DNA from: Massilia soli | GTDB lineage: Bacteria > Pseudomonadota > Gammaproteobacteria > Burkholderiales > Burkholderiaceae_D | Reading direction: 5' to 3' | Assembly (NCBI RefSeq): GCF_016809835.1 | Contig: NZ_JAFBIL020000003.1 | Location: 310,001-374,000 of the forward strand | DNA length: 64,000 nt | In this document: positions 11,101 through 20,200 of the stretch, in pieces | How positions within the stretch are numbered: position 1 is the stretch's first letter | How the letters are laid out: each line of letters begins with the position of its first letter | Position numbers and translations under genes: made by a program | The notes under the pieces: generated by a model | Seen by the model: only the letters and a program-made list of their open reading frames with translations | Database searches by the model: none | Told to the model about the DNA's origin: nothing

Positions 11101-11443
11101 GCCTGATCACGTGCCAGGCCAGGGTGCTGGCGAGCACGCCGGGAATGCTCGAGAGCAGCGTCAGGCCGCCATGGTAGAAGGTGGGCGTTGGCAGTGCGAA
11201 CGCCAGCATGCCGACGAAATGCATGCCCCAGGTGCCAAGGCCAAGGCAGAGGCCCCCTGCAAACAGCCAGATCGCCCGCCGGGGCATGCTGGTATCGACG
11301 CCAGGCTGCGTGCCCGCCAGCAGCGCCGCATAGGCCGCGAAAACGGCGATGGCGACCGAGAGCATCACCAGCAACGGGTCGAATTGTCCTGCATACAGCA
11401 AGCTCGTGTCCGGTGTGCCGAAGACAAGGTCAAGGTCGAACAT
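7937..11443 (-). CDS. MHYT-PAS-GGDEF-EAL c-di-GMP turnover protein
   Basis: Large inner-membrane c-di-GMP enzyme (1168 residues). The N-terminus is a seven-helix MHYT sensor with three Met-His repeats (MHFVGM near 74, MHHTGM near 137, MHYAAM near 206), thought in this family to bind copper and sense a diatomic gas. Then come a membrane-flanked extracytoplasmic sensor region, a PAS domain, a GGDEF domain with intact motif (RLGGDEF) and an EAL domain. The EAL domain keeps EALLRW, LDDFGTGYSS and KIDRSF. Both cyclase and phosphodiesterase signatures are intact, so the net activity cannot be told from sequence. It is divergent from the bacteriophytochrome, and its 3' end overlaps the rhodanese reading frame. 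Confidence 0.93.
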   Translation of the reverse strand: MFDLDLVFGTPDTSLLYAGQFDPLLVMLSVAIAVFAAYAALLAGTQPGVDTSMPRRAIWLFAGGLCLGLGTWGMHFVGMLAFALPTPTFYHGGLTLLSSIPGVLASTLAWHVIRRGPPSPRRLCGAGVLLGAGIAAMHHTGMAAMEFGGVIRYDLRLFLLSIVLAVGLSTLALWLRFHLVRPQARWRRGARALSALVLGLAVAGMHYAAMAASHFVRGKDNPGSALMVSPGELAAAVLVCTSLLLVVAIVATYLDKRRLFSLQRSSLPIGLLVAAWTAAAWFGAGYLQLRIEDADYQRERQLALEQAATTASFLEQTTIYLNGLSLMLARDADMTRVAQVHPPIRPDERAVTQARWQNDPALQRLNASLARAAASLHVDSMFVLNAAGDGIVTSDLANAAIHVGNNFANRDYYKLAIATGQGQQFGKSLDGTGALFFARSIVVDGRTIGIAIIKLNMARLASAVAPGQSWIADAAGVVIHATAPGMLLAAMPDAPLAAMSQEQRLQRYGRASFDTLRLAQWQTQAVNDVVTIGAQDMPQVLAKVGVPGKLKLVVYTPRPLPALLHHGARRFWLFLVIEFAGGVVIAAATATLLYLRQKRKADADLRVAATAFESHEGMAITDAANMVLQVNQAYLAITGFSESDLLGRPLSVCDPDSHDEAFMRSLWIAVATDGAWQGEVWQRRKDGTLFPSGMVITAVRDAAGQITQHVCAMTDITERKASEQEIRNLALYDFLTQLPNRRCLMERLAHALAASERAGQCGALLFIDLDNFKDLNDTLGHNVGDLLLQQVARRLVACVRENDTVARLGGDEFVIMLENLADDPRLAAEQAREIGEKLLARQGEPYIFGAYQHSCTSSIGISVFRGKQASVEDLLKQTDLAMYQAKANGRNTMCFFDPAMQAVVSARAALDGDLRLALAQRHFELHYQPQVDAEGRITGAEALLRWQHPQRGMVAPAEFIGAAESSGLIVPLGAWVLEQACARLVAWQQQPRLAQLSLSVNVSPRQFHQPDFVEQAMAALARSGADPRRLKLELTESLLLDDVEASIEKMSRLNAAGVGISLDDFGTGYSSLTYLKRLPIYQLKIDRSFVRDIVTSPADAAITRTILTLADSMGLSAMAEGVETEEQRHFLNRQGCRAYQGYLFGKPVTAQQFEQQLLDVASMAACPS

Positions 11444-11613
11444 TGATGCTCCGAAGAGGCGAGGCGTCAGCGGGTTTGCTCAGGCTGCCCCAAAAGGCCC
11501 ATGCTCGCACAAAAAATGTTTTAGAGAAATGCTTTATTGACATGTTGCGGCTGCGTGCGTCTCCCAGGCCACAGCACGCGCCTGCCGAGAGCGGTGGCGC
11601 GAAATGCTTCGGA

Positions 11614-11619
11614 TATAAT
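11614..11619 (+). promoter_or_regulatory. candidate -10 box for bacteriophytochrome
   Basis: A perfect TATAAT stands 77 bases before the bacteriophytochrome start, in the 252-base divergent gap. I see no convincing -35 at the right spacing, so it would have to be an activator-dependent or weak promoter. Confidence 0.35.
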
Positions 11620-11695
11620 TCCTGCTCCTGTCCGGTTTTCACGTCGCGGTCAAACGCCGCTGCACGTCCCGGCCTTTTGCTTACCTTGACAACGC

Positions 11696-13888
11696 ATGGC
11701 GCCAGCTTCCGAGGAATTTACCCTTTCCAATTGTGCCGATGAGCCGATCCATCTTCCCGGCTCGATCCAGCCGCATGGCGCGTTGCTGGCGTTTGACGCC
11801 GGCCTCTGCCTGATCGCCTGGAGCGCCAACGCCGCCAGCATGCTTGGCTGCACCCCAGCCTTGGGTACCTCGTACCGCGCGCTCGGCTTGCTGCCGGAAG
11901 CGCTGGAACTGATCGAACTGGTGCAATCCGACATGCAGGCGGGCGCCGCGCCGCCCGCGGCATGCGAAATCGTCATCGGCGAGGCAGCATTCGACTGCGT
12001 CGCGCACGCCCACCAGGGCCGCCTGCTGGTGGAATTCGAGCGGCGCGCGCTGCCTTCGGACGCGGTCGCCTCATTCGCCATGAAGGCGCACGCCGCGATC
12101 GACCGGCTGAAGCGCCAGCAGTCGACCGAGGCGCTGCTGAACATGGCGGTGCAGCAGGTGCGCCAGCTGACCGGATTCGACCGTGTGATGGCCTACCGTT
12201 TCCGCCACGACGACAGCGGCGACGTGGTCGCCGAAGCGCGCGCCGACAACATCGAACCCTACCTCGACCGGCGCTACCCGGCCAGCGATATTCCGGCCCA
12301 GGCGCGCCGGCTGTATCTGATCAACACGCTGCGCATCATTTCGGACGTTGCCTACCAGCCGGTGGCGCTGCACGGCCGCGACGGCGACGCCCCGCTCGAC
12401 CTGAGCTACAGCGTACTGCGCAGCGTGTCGCCGATCCATGTTGAATACCTGCGCAACATGGGCGTGCAAGCGTCGATGAGCGTGTCGATCGTGATCAATG
12501 GGCGGCTGTGGGGGATGCTGGCGTGCCACCACATGGCGCCGCTGCAGGTGCCGTATTCGATCCGCATGGCCGCCGACGTGCTGGCGCAGGTGGTGGCGTC
12601 GAATGTGCAGAGCCTCGAGGCGCGCAGCCAGGCCGCGCGCATCGAAAACGCCGCCGAACTCGGTTCGCGCATCCTTGAATCGATCAGCCAGGAAGACAGC
12701 GTCGTCGCCACGCTCGATGCCTATACCGCCAGCGTGTGCCAGGTGCTCGGCGCGGACGCGCTGATCGTGTCGCAAATGGGCGAGCTGATCGTCCACGGCG
12801 CGCTCGACCAGGGCTTGGCCGCCGAGATCGTCCACACACTAGCCGACGGCGGCGACCTGCTGTTCCAGTACAGCGAGCTGGCCGACTGGCCCGAGCCGAT
12901 CCGCGCAAGGCTGGGCAACTGGGTTGGCATGCTGGCCATGAAGTTCGATCCGCCTGCGCAAGGCATGGTGGTGGCGATGCGCCTCGAGCAGCTCGAAGTG
13001 GTGCGCTGGGCCGGCAAGCCGGACAAGGTGATCGCCCATGGCCCGCTGGGGCCGCGCCTGACGCCGCGCGGCTCGTTCGACGAATGGCGCGAAACGGTGC
13101 GCGGCAAGGCCGAGCCGTGGGACCCGACCGCGCTGGCCATCGCCACCCAGCTGCTGGCGCGGATCACCAGCTCGGTGGCGGCGCGCAACGCCGACATCGA
13201 GCGTGCCCGCGGCGAGCTGATGGCGATGCTCGGGCATGACCTGCGCGACCCGCTCAACGTCATCAACATGGCTGGCGCGCTGATCGAACGCGGCTCGAGC
13301 TCGCATGCCATCGGGCGGCGCATCCAGTCGTCATCGAACCGCATGCAGCGCCTGATCGGCCATGTGCTGGACATGAGCCGCATCAACGGCGGCATCGGAC
13401 TGGGCATGGCGCCCGTGCCCACCGAACTGGGCGCGATCGTCACCGAACTGGTCGAGGAACACGGCGCGGCCCATCCTGGCGCGTCCTTCCAGCTCGACAT
13501 TGCCGCGCCGGTAACGGCGGTGGTCGACGCCGACCGCATCGTCCAGGTGCTGGCCAACCTGCTCAGCAACGCGCGCCACCACGGCGAGCTGGGCCAGGAA
13601 ATCGGGGTGCGCCTGTACGCGGCCGCCGGCGACGCCGTCATCGAAGTGCGCAATATCGGCGCGCCGATCGAGGCGAAGGTGGCCGACAAGCTGTTCGATC
13701 CCTTCAAGCACACCTCGCGCAACAATCCGCGCAACCGCAACGGCGTCGGGCTTGGCCTGTATATCGCGCGCCAGATCGTGGTCGGGCACGGCGGCAGCCT
13801 GGCCTACGAGTATGTCGCGCCAGCCATTATCTTCACGGTGCGGGTGCCGTTGGCAGGTCCTCCGGCGGATGGGCGATTGTTACGCTGA
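11696..13888 (+). CDS. bphP: bacteriophytochrome histidine kinase
   Basis: Red/far-red photoreceptor kinase of 730 residues: PAS, GAF, PHY, HisKA and HATPase domains. The biliverdin-attachment cysteine expected in the N-terminal extension is present (Cys13, followed by the diagnostic PIHLPGSIQPHG). The GAF domain has the PASDIPAQAR chromophore-pocket motif. The kinase H-box (GHDLRDPLN, His near residue 515) and the nucleotide-binding G boxes (GVGLGLYIAR) are intact. Neither a heme oxygenase for biliverdin nor a response regulator is adjacent, so both must be encoded elsewhere. The divergent neighbour is a c-di-GMP enzyme, which hints at light-controlled lifestyle switching. Confidence 0.95.
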   Translation: MAPASEEFTLSNCADEPIHLPGSIQPHGALLAFDAGLCLIAWSANAASMLGCTPALGTSYRALGLLPEALELIELVQSDMQAGAAPPAACEIVIGEAAFDCVAHAHQGRLLVEFERRALPSDAVASFAMKAHAAIDRLKRQQSTEALLNMAVQQVRQLTGFDRVMAYRFRHDDSGDVVAEARADNIEPYLDRRYPASDIPAQARRLYLINTLRIISDVAYQPVALHGRDGDAPLDLSYSVLRSVSPIHVEYLRNMGVQASMSVSIVINGRLWGMLACHHMAPLQVPYSIRMAADVLAQVVASNVQSLEARSQAARIENAAELGSRILESISQEDSVVATLDAYTASVCQVLGADALIVSQMGELIVHGALDQGLAAEIVHTLADGGDLLFQYSELADWPEPIRARLGNWVGMLAMKFDPPAQGMVVAMRLEQLEVVRWAGKPDKVIAHGPLGPRLTPRGSFDEWRETVRGKAEPWDPTALAIATQLLARITSSVAARNADIERARGELMAMLGHDLRDPLNVINMAGALIERGSSSHAIGRRIQSSSNRMQRLIGHVLDMSRINGGIGLGMAPVPTELGAIVTELVEEHGAAHPGASFQLDIAAPVTAVVDADRIVQVLANLLSNARHHGELGQEIGVRLYAAAGDAVIEVRNIGAPIEAKVADKLFDPFKHTSRNNPRNRNGVGLGLYIARQIVVGHGGSLAYEYVAPAIIFTVRVPLAGPPADGRLLR

Positions 13889-14047
13889 CGTTAATCATGG
13901 ATTTCCGGACCCTTGTCGTCACCTGACCCGAACCTGACCCACACGCGATCGCTGAACTTGTTTGAAGGGCGGCGGTCGGAGCTTGTATGGACAGGTCAGC
14001 GCGATCGCATTCAACACGGGTGCACGCCGATATAACAAGGAAAAGAC

Positions 14048-15130
14048 ATGAAAAAAACCATGATTGCAGCCGCCCTCCTGGCATGCGGTTCCGGCAGCGC
14101 GTTTGCCCAAAGCGCGGTCACCATCTACGGCACCGTCGACGCGGCGTATGTGCGCGAGAGCGGCGGTGCGGCAGGCACGTCGAACAAGATCACCAGCGGC
14201 GCCGCTGCCGCGTCGCGCATCGGCTTCCGCGGAACCGAAGACCTGGGAGGCGGCATGTCCGCGCTGTTTACGCTCGAGACCGGGTTCCGGCTCGATACCG
14301 GCGAAGTCGATTCCAGCGGCACCATCTTCAACCGGCAAGCCTTCGTTGGCCTGAAGACCAGGGCTGGCACGCTGACGGTCGGGCGCCAGTACACGCCATG
14401 GCACCAGGCCCTCACACAGGTCGGGGACCCGTTTTCGACCGGTTACGCCGGCGGCGCCAAGAACCTGTTCCCTGACTTCGGTTCAAACGTCCGCGCCAGT
14501 AACACGGTCATGTACGCGGCCCCGGCGACGGCGGGCTTTACGGCTGACATTGCCTACAGCGCAGGCGAGCAGGGCGGCGACAGCTCGGCCGGCGAGCAGG
14601 CCGGCGCGTCGGTCGGCTATGCCAGCGGGCCGCTCAATGTGCGGCTCGCCTACAACCACAAAAACTCGGACGTTGCCGCGGCGCCGGGCGTCACCCCGGT
14701 CAACCGCAGCGTCGGCCGCAATCTGCTGTTGGCGGCAAACTACGACTTCAAGGTGGTCAAGGCCTACTTCGCGTACAGCAAGGACGAAGGCTTCAACAGC
14801 GCGCCGCTGGGCAACAATAGCAACCCGTTCGGCGGCGTGCCGCCGACCGCGTCGACCGACGGCAACGAGATGCTGCTGGGCCTGTCGGCCCCGGTCGGCG
14901 CCGGCACCTTGCTGGCCTCGGTCATGCGCAAGGATGACAAGACCAGCTTCAACCAGGACGCCAGGTCATGGGGCGTGGGCTACCTGCATCCGCTGTCCAA
15001 GCGTACCAACCTGTATGCGGTGTACGGCAGCATCGACAACGAGAACGGCGCCGGCTATACCGTCGCCAACAACTCGGAGTCGGGCACCGGCGACCGCGCC
15101 TTCAATCTCGGCGTGCGGCACAACTTCTGA
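14048..15130 (+). CDS. Gram-negative general porin
   Basis: Outer-membrane trimeric porin of the Burkholderiales OmpC-like family (360 residues). It has a clean signal peptide (MKKTMIAAALLACGSGSAFAQ), the signature first strand (SAVTIYGTVDAAYV), the SRIGFRGTEDLGGG motif, a constriction-loop region (GRQYTPWHQAL) and a C-terminal aromatic residue (LGVRHNF), as needed for barrel assembly. A good ribosome site (AAGGAAAAG) precedes the ATG. It allows passive diffusion of small solutes. The 159 bases before it hold no gene. It converges on the GH97 gene with a 43-base gap. Confidence 0.94.
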   Translation: MKKTMIAAALLACGSGSAFAQSAVTIYGTVDAAYVRESGGAAGTSNKITSGAAAASRIGFRGTEDLGGGMSALFTLETGFRLDTGEVDSSGTIFNRQAFVGLKTRAGTLTVGRQYTPWHQALTQVGDPFSTGYAGGAKNLFPDFGSNVRASNTVMYAAPATAGFTADIAYSAGEQGGDSSAGEQAGASVGYASGPLNVRLAYNHKNSDVAAAPGVTPVNRSVGRNLLLAANYDFKVVKAYFAYSKDEGFNSAPLGNNSNPFGGVPPTASTDGNEMLLGLSAPVGAGTLLASVMRKDDKTSFNQDARSWGVGYLHPLSKRTNLYAVYGSIDNENGAGYTVANNSESGTGDRAFNLGVRHNF

Positions 15131-15173
15131 GCGTTGCTGGACTGCCAGTGCGCCAACGCCGCCGGCCATGCCG

Positions 15174-17216
15174 TCAGCGCACAGGACTGAACCGAATCGC
15201 CTGCCCGCCGCCCGGCGCCAGCTTGAGCTGCAGGACATCCTTCGACGCCACCGTGCGCTGTTCGGCCACCAGGTCGAAGCGGCGCGCGGTGCGGTAGTCG
15301 GCCTGGTCGCCGTCGCGGTAGATCTCGGCGACATAGCGCTTGCCGGGGTCGAGGAAGCCGAGCGGCAGCGCGAGGGTGCGCGCTTCGCCGTCGGTCACCG
15401 AACCCACGTACCAGTCGTCCGAGCGGCGGTCCTTGCGGGCGATGGTGGCGTATTCGCCCACCGCGCCGTGGATCACGCGGGTGTCGGCCCAGTCGGTCGG
15501 CACATCCTTGATGAACTTGAAGGGCACCGGGTGCTTTTCATAGTTCTCGATCAGGTCCGCCGCCATCACGAGCGGCGAATAGATCACGACAAAGTTGGCC
15601 AGCTGCTTGGCCTGGGTGGAGTGGATCGGCTTGCCGTCCACGCCTTCCAGGCTAAGGATGCCCGGCGTGTAGTCCATCGGGCCGCTCAGCATGCGCGTGA
15701 AGACCAGGTTCGCCTCGTGGTCGACGCTGTTGATAGGGTTGCCCCAGGCGTTCCATTCCATGCCGCGCGCCCCTTCACGGGTGACCCAGTTGGGATAGGT
15801 GCGGCGCAGGCCCGTGTCCTTGATCGGCTCGTGGGTGTCGATGGCGATGCGATAGCGGGCCGCCTCCTGCACCGCTTTCAAAAAGTGGCGCGACGCTTCC
15901 TGCGAATCGGTGAATGCGAAATGGGTGCTCTTGCCGGGACCTGCGAACAGCGCGGCGCCGGCATCGGTCACATAGCCTGACTTGATGCTGTCGACGCCGT
16001 GGCGCGCATACAGCTTGTAGGCGGCATCCATCTGCTTTTCGTAGTGGGCGACGTTGCCGCCGGTCTCGTGGTGGCCGATCAGGCGCACGCCCTTGGCAAT
16101 CGCGTAGGCGCTGAGCGCGGGCAGGTCGAAATCGGGAGTCGATTTAGTGAAGCTGAAGTCGGCGCCGCCGCCGGCCCAGTTGCTGTCCCAGCCCAGGTTC
16201 CAGCCTTCGACCAGCACGCCGCGGAAGCCATTGGCGGCCGCGAAGTCGATCCAGCGGCGGGTGTTGGCGTTGTTGGCGCCGTGCTTTGCGCCGCTGCCCC
16301 AGGTGCTTTTATTGAGGTGCATTTCCCACCACACGCCGACGAACTTCGATGGCTTGACCCAGGAAACGTCGCCAAGCTTGTTTGGCTCGTTCAGGTTCAG
16401 GATCAGGTCGGACATGTACAGGCCAGCCGCGTCGCTGGCGATCTGCATGGTGCGCCACGGCGTGGTGAAGGGCGCGCGGCGCTCGACCGCCGGCCCGATG
16501 GCCGATGGCGCCAGGTGCGCGCGGAACTTCCGGCCTTCCACACGGCGCAGCCACATCGACGCGTAGTCGACCAGCGCCGCTTCATGGAAGGCGATGTGGG
16601 TGCCGCCATCGAGCTTGACGGTCATCGGCGTGTTGGCGGTGCCCACTTCGCGCACCGGGGTGTTGATGACCGGGTGTTCGAGCGCGGTCACTTCGCCGGC
16701 GACCTGCCACCACGCGCTGCCCGGCTTGGCGACGACGAACTCGGTCAGCTCGTCGCTGATCTTGACGTCCTTGAGCTGCTCCTGTTTCGGGAACTCGTAG
16801 CGGAAACCGACGCCGTCGTCGTAGACGCGAAACACTACCGCAATGCGGCGATTCTTGTAATCCTTCTGAACCAGGTCGAGTCGCAGTTCCTGATAATGGT
16901 TGCGCACGAACTGGCGTTCGCCCCACGGCTGCTCCCAGGTGTCGTCGTGCGCGCTCAGGGTTTTTTTGTCGAGCGAAAAGCCGCCATCGAACTTGGGCGC
17001 GTTGGTCAGGATGAAGCCCAGTCGCGACCAGCTGATGACATCTTCGCCGCGCCGCTTGACCGCATACGAGAGTTTGCCGCCGGTCTCGATGCGGACATCG
17101 ACGTTGAGTATTTTATTGGGTGAGGCGGCACTTGCGATGAGCTCGTCCGCCCACACTGCCGGTGCGGCGCAGGAGGCGGCAAGAATGGCCATAATGAGGC
17201 CGGCTTTGATATGCAT
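15174..17216 (-). CDS. GH97 alpha-glucosidase, SusB-like
   Basis: Exported glycoside hydrolase family 97 enzyme (680 residues from the ATG at 17216) expected to release glucose from alpha-glucans. The signal peptide is clear (MHIKAGLIMAILAASCAAPAVWA). An N-terminal beta-sandwich is followed by a TIM barrel with the family signatures IDTHEPIKDTGLRRTYPN and REGARGMEWNAW, and a C-terminal beta domain. Conserved acidic and histidine residues suggest the calcium-dependent inverting SusB type; retaining alpha-galactosidase members also exist in GH97. It is the second gene of a pair with the pullulanase. The 64-base gap between them carries a REP-like palindrome. Confidence 0.9.
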   Translation of the reverse strand: MHIKAGLIMAILAASCAAPAVWADELIASAASPNKILNVDVRIETGGKLSYAVKRRGEDVISWSRLGFILTNAPKFDGGFSLDKKTLSAHDDTWEQPWGERQFVRNHYQELRLDLVQKDYKNRRIAVVFRVYDDGVGFRYEFPKQEQLKDVKISDELTEFVVAKPGSAWWQVAGEVTALEHPVINTPVREVGTANTPMTVKLDGGTHIAFHEAALVDYASMWLRRVEGRKFRAHLAPSAIGPAVERRAPFTTPWRTMQIASDAAGLYMSDLILNLNEPNKLGDVSWVKPSKFVGVWWEMHLNKSTWGSGAKHGANNANTRRWIDFAAANGFRGVLVEGWNLGWDSNWAGGGADFSFTKSTPDFDLPALSAYAIAKGVRLIGHHETGGNVAHYEKQMDAAYKLYARHGVDSIKSGYVTDAGAALFAGPGKSTHFAFTDSQEASRHFLKAVQEAARYRIAIDTHEPIKDTGLRRTYPNWVTREGARGMEWNAWGNPINSVDHEANLVFTRMLSGPMDYTPGILSLEGVDGKPIHSTQAKQLANFVVIYSPLVMAADLIENYEKHPVPFKFIKDVPTDWADTRVIHGAVGEYATIARKDRRSDDWYVGSVTDGEARTLALPLGFLDPGKRYVAEIYRDGDQADYRTARRFDLVAEQRTVASKDVLQLKLAPGGGQAIRFSPVR

Positions 17217-17240
17217 TGATGTTTTCTCGTTGACGTAAGC

Positions 17241-17270
17241 ACGTCGTTCCCGCGTTCGCGGGAGCGACGT
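17241..17270. repeat. REP-like palindrome between pullulanase and GH97
   Basis: Two 14-base arms (ACGTCGTTCCCGCG and its complement with one G-T wobble) are separated by TT, forming an almost perfect hairpin in the intercistronic gap. Similar GC-rich palindromes occur at 26923-27000 and 27165-27184. In the pullulanase-GH97 transcript it could stabilise the upstream message or damp downstream expression. Confidence 0.75.
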
Positions 17271-17280
17271 CTGTATTTCA

Positions 17281-20200
17281 TTAATCGTTGCCGCCGCCAT
17301 TCTCGACGAAGACCACGGTGGTCCGCGGCGGAATGCGGAAGGTGCCGCTGGCCGCATCGAAGCCGGCGGTCCTGGCCAGCGCATCGCTGGACGACTTGCG
17401 GTGCGTTTTGTGTACCGACAGCTTGCGGCCCTTCATCTCGGCGATGGTGACGTCTCTGGCCACCTTGTCGACGTTGAAGAATGCCGTCACACCTTTGTAC
17501 TTTGCACCAGGGTAGCGCTGACCGTCAATGCTCATCGCAATTACGCCGGCGACCTGCTGCGGCCCGGTGTTGTGGAAGCGGACGCGCTCCATCACGTCCT
17601 GCGCGGTGCGAAGGCGGAACAGCGGCGTGTCGTTGCGGATTTCAAGCATGTCGATGAAGTAGTCGCGCGCGCCGATGATGGCGGCCTGGGTCGGCTTGAT
17701 CATCGGGTTCGCCAGGATCGGCGACATCAGCTCCCAGTTGCCGCTGTTGGGGCCGGCCATCGGCAAGCCGACGCCGAAGTTATTGTCCTGGTAGGTGAAG
17801 TCGAGGCGGTTGAACCAGTCGCCAGCGTTGTAGCTGTCGCGGTCCATCGATTTCGAGCGCAGCAGCTCCTGGCCCGCATGGAAGAACGGGATGCCTTGCG
17901 AGAGCATGTTGATGGCCGCGCCAAGGTTCTGCACGCGCACGCGGTCGGCCAGGCTGGTCGCCTGCGGCAGCTTGTAGGCGTTCAGGTCGAACAGGGTCTG
18001 GTTGTCGTGCGCTTCGACGTAGTTGATGGTCTCGGTGGGGCTGGCCGCGAAGCCGGCTTGCTGGCCGAAATAGTCGATCTGCGCGTTCTTGCGCAGCTGG
18101 CCGAAACGGTCGGTAAAGCTGAAGTCGCGCAGGGTGCCCGACAAGCCGACCTTGACCAGGTCGCCCAGGCGCAGCAGGTCATCCTTGGTCTGGGTGCTGG
18201 CCGCATTCGGATCGTAGAACACGCCGTTGATGAAGCCTTGCTGGTTGATCAGCGCTTGTCCGCCGTCGCAGCAGCCGCCGCCGCGCACCGCGTCGCGCAG
18301 GCGGTCGTTGAACGAGCCGATGCCGGTGCCGGCCATGTTCGACTGGCGCGCCTGCACGAAGCGGGCGTCGTTGGCGACGTTGCCGAAGTTCCAGGCTTCG
18401 CCATACAGGTAGATCTCGCGGCCGGCAGCCTTGTTGACGGCAGCCTGCAGGCGCTTGACCACCGGCAGCGGGTGCATGCCCATGATGTCGAAGCGGATGC
18501 TGTCGACCTTGTACTGGCTGGTCCAGGTAACGGCCGAATCGATCATCAGCTTTTCCATCATCGCGTTTTCGGCGGCGGTGTCGGCGCAGCAGCTGTCGTT
18601 GGTGATGTCGCCCTTGGCGTTCAAACGGTAGTAGTAGGCCGGCACGATGCGGTCGAGTACCGACGTCGGCCCCTGCTGCGAGCCGCTGGTGTGGTTGTAG
18701 ACGACGTCCATCGTCACGCGCAGGCCTTGTTCGTGCAGCGACTTGACCATCGCGCGGAACTCGCGCACGCGCACCGCGCCGTCCTGCGCATTGGTGGCGT
18801 AGCTGCCGTCAGGCGCGGTGTAGTGGACCGGATCGTAACCCCAGTTGAAGCAGTCGCTGTTCTCGGTCGCCGCTACTGCGGCTTGCTGCGCATCGGAGTT
18901 TGGACCGGCGGCCGGAATGACCGGGGTGGCGCAGCCGGTTTCGTTGACGCTGGCGATGTCGAAGGTTGGCAGCAGGTGGATGTGGGTCAGGCCCGCGCGC
19001 TGCAGCATGCGCAAGTGCTGCATGCCGTTCGAGCCGGTATCGGTGAACGCCATGAACTTGCCGCGGTGCGCGCTTGGGACTGACAGGTCATTGGCGCTGA
19101 AGTCGCGCACCTGCAGTTCGTACAAGGCGATATCGGCAGGGCTGTCCAGGCGCGGGATGCGCTGGTCGTCCCAGCCGGCCGGCTTGAGCAGCGGGCTGTC
19201 GAGATCCGCGACAAAGCTGCGCTGGCCGTTGGCGTTCAGGCTGAGCGAGTAAGGATCGGTGACGACATTGCTGACCAGCTGGTTGCCAGCCCAGCGCGAC
19301 AGCACGCTGACGGTGTAGGTGTAGTAGGCGCGGTTGGTCCAGCGCGCGTCGGGCGCGGTGTACTGCCACACGCCGCTGGCGGCGTCCTTGGACATTGCGA
19401 CGGTGCTTGCGCTTGCGCTGGTGGCGTCCGCATATACATTGAGCGACACCGATTTGGCGGTCGGCGCCCAGACGCGGAAAGTCGGCACGCCCGATGCCGT
19501 GAAGGTTGCGCCAAGTTTTGCATCGGCTGCCGCTGCCGCGAACAGCGAGTCCAGCATGCCGCTGGCCTGCAGCGAGGTGACCTGCACCAGCTTGCCGGCC
19601 GCGCTAAATTGTGCGATGGCGAACTGGCCGCTGGCTTTCGCGGCGAGGCCGGCGGCGTCGGCCGGCGACAGCTTGAGCGCGGTGAGGCCGGCCAGGTGCG
19701 GATACTGCGCTTTCAGCGCGGCCGACAGCTCGCCGCTGATGGCGAGGTCCATGCCGCTGTCGGCGCCGGTAACGCCTTCGGTCGATGAACCGAGGCCGCC
19801 GTTGGCGGCGTAGTACAGCTTGTAGCTGCCGGTTGCAGGGGCGCCCGGCCAGGCAAGCGTCTCGGCCGAGAGCCAGTGCGCCGACGCGTTGGCCAGGTTG
19901 CCGAAGCTGAGCGGGGGAGCGGATGCGTAGATCGTGCAGTCGCCTTCCAGCAGCCAGATTTCCTGGCCCGCGGTTGCAATGTCCGAACGCAAGTCGGTGC
20001 GCTGGTCGTTGCCGCAGTTCTTGTTGCCGTAGCCGTCGGTGACGAGGAAGTCGATGGCGGTCTTGCTGGTATTGAGCGGGATGTCGACGTAGCCGCCAAA
20101 GTCATCGCTGCCGGTCATCATGAAGCGGTCGGTGATCCACGCCGAACTCGGGTTCGCCGGGCCGGACCAGGAGTACACGCCCCAGTCGCTCTCATCGCCT

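Noticed and set aside
11537-11542. TTGACA as a -35 for the bacteriophytochrome.
   Set aside because: No -10 stands 16-18 bases downstream; the TATAAT at 11614 is 71 bases away.
15999-17123. A plus-strand frame of 374 codons inside the GH97 gene.
   Set aside because: Complement of conserved GH97 motifs; no start site or domain.
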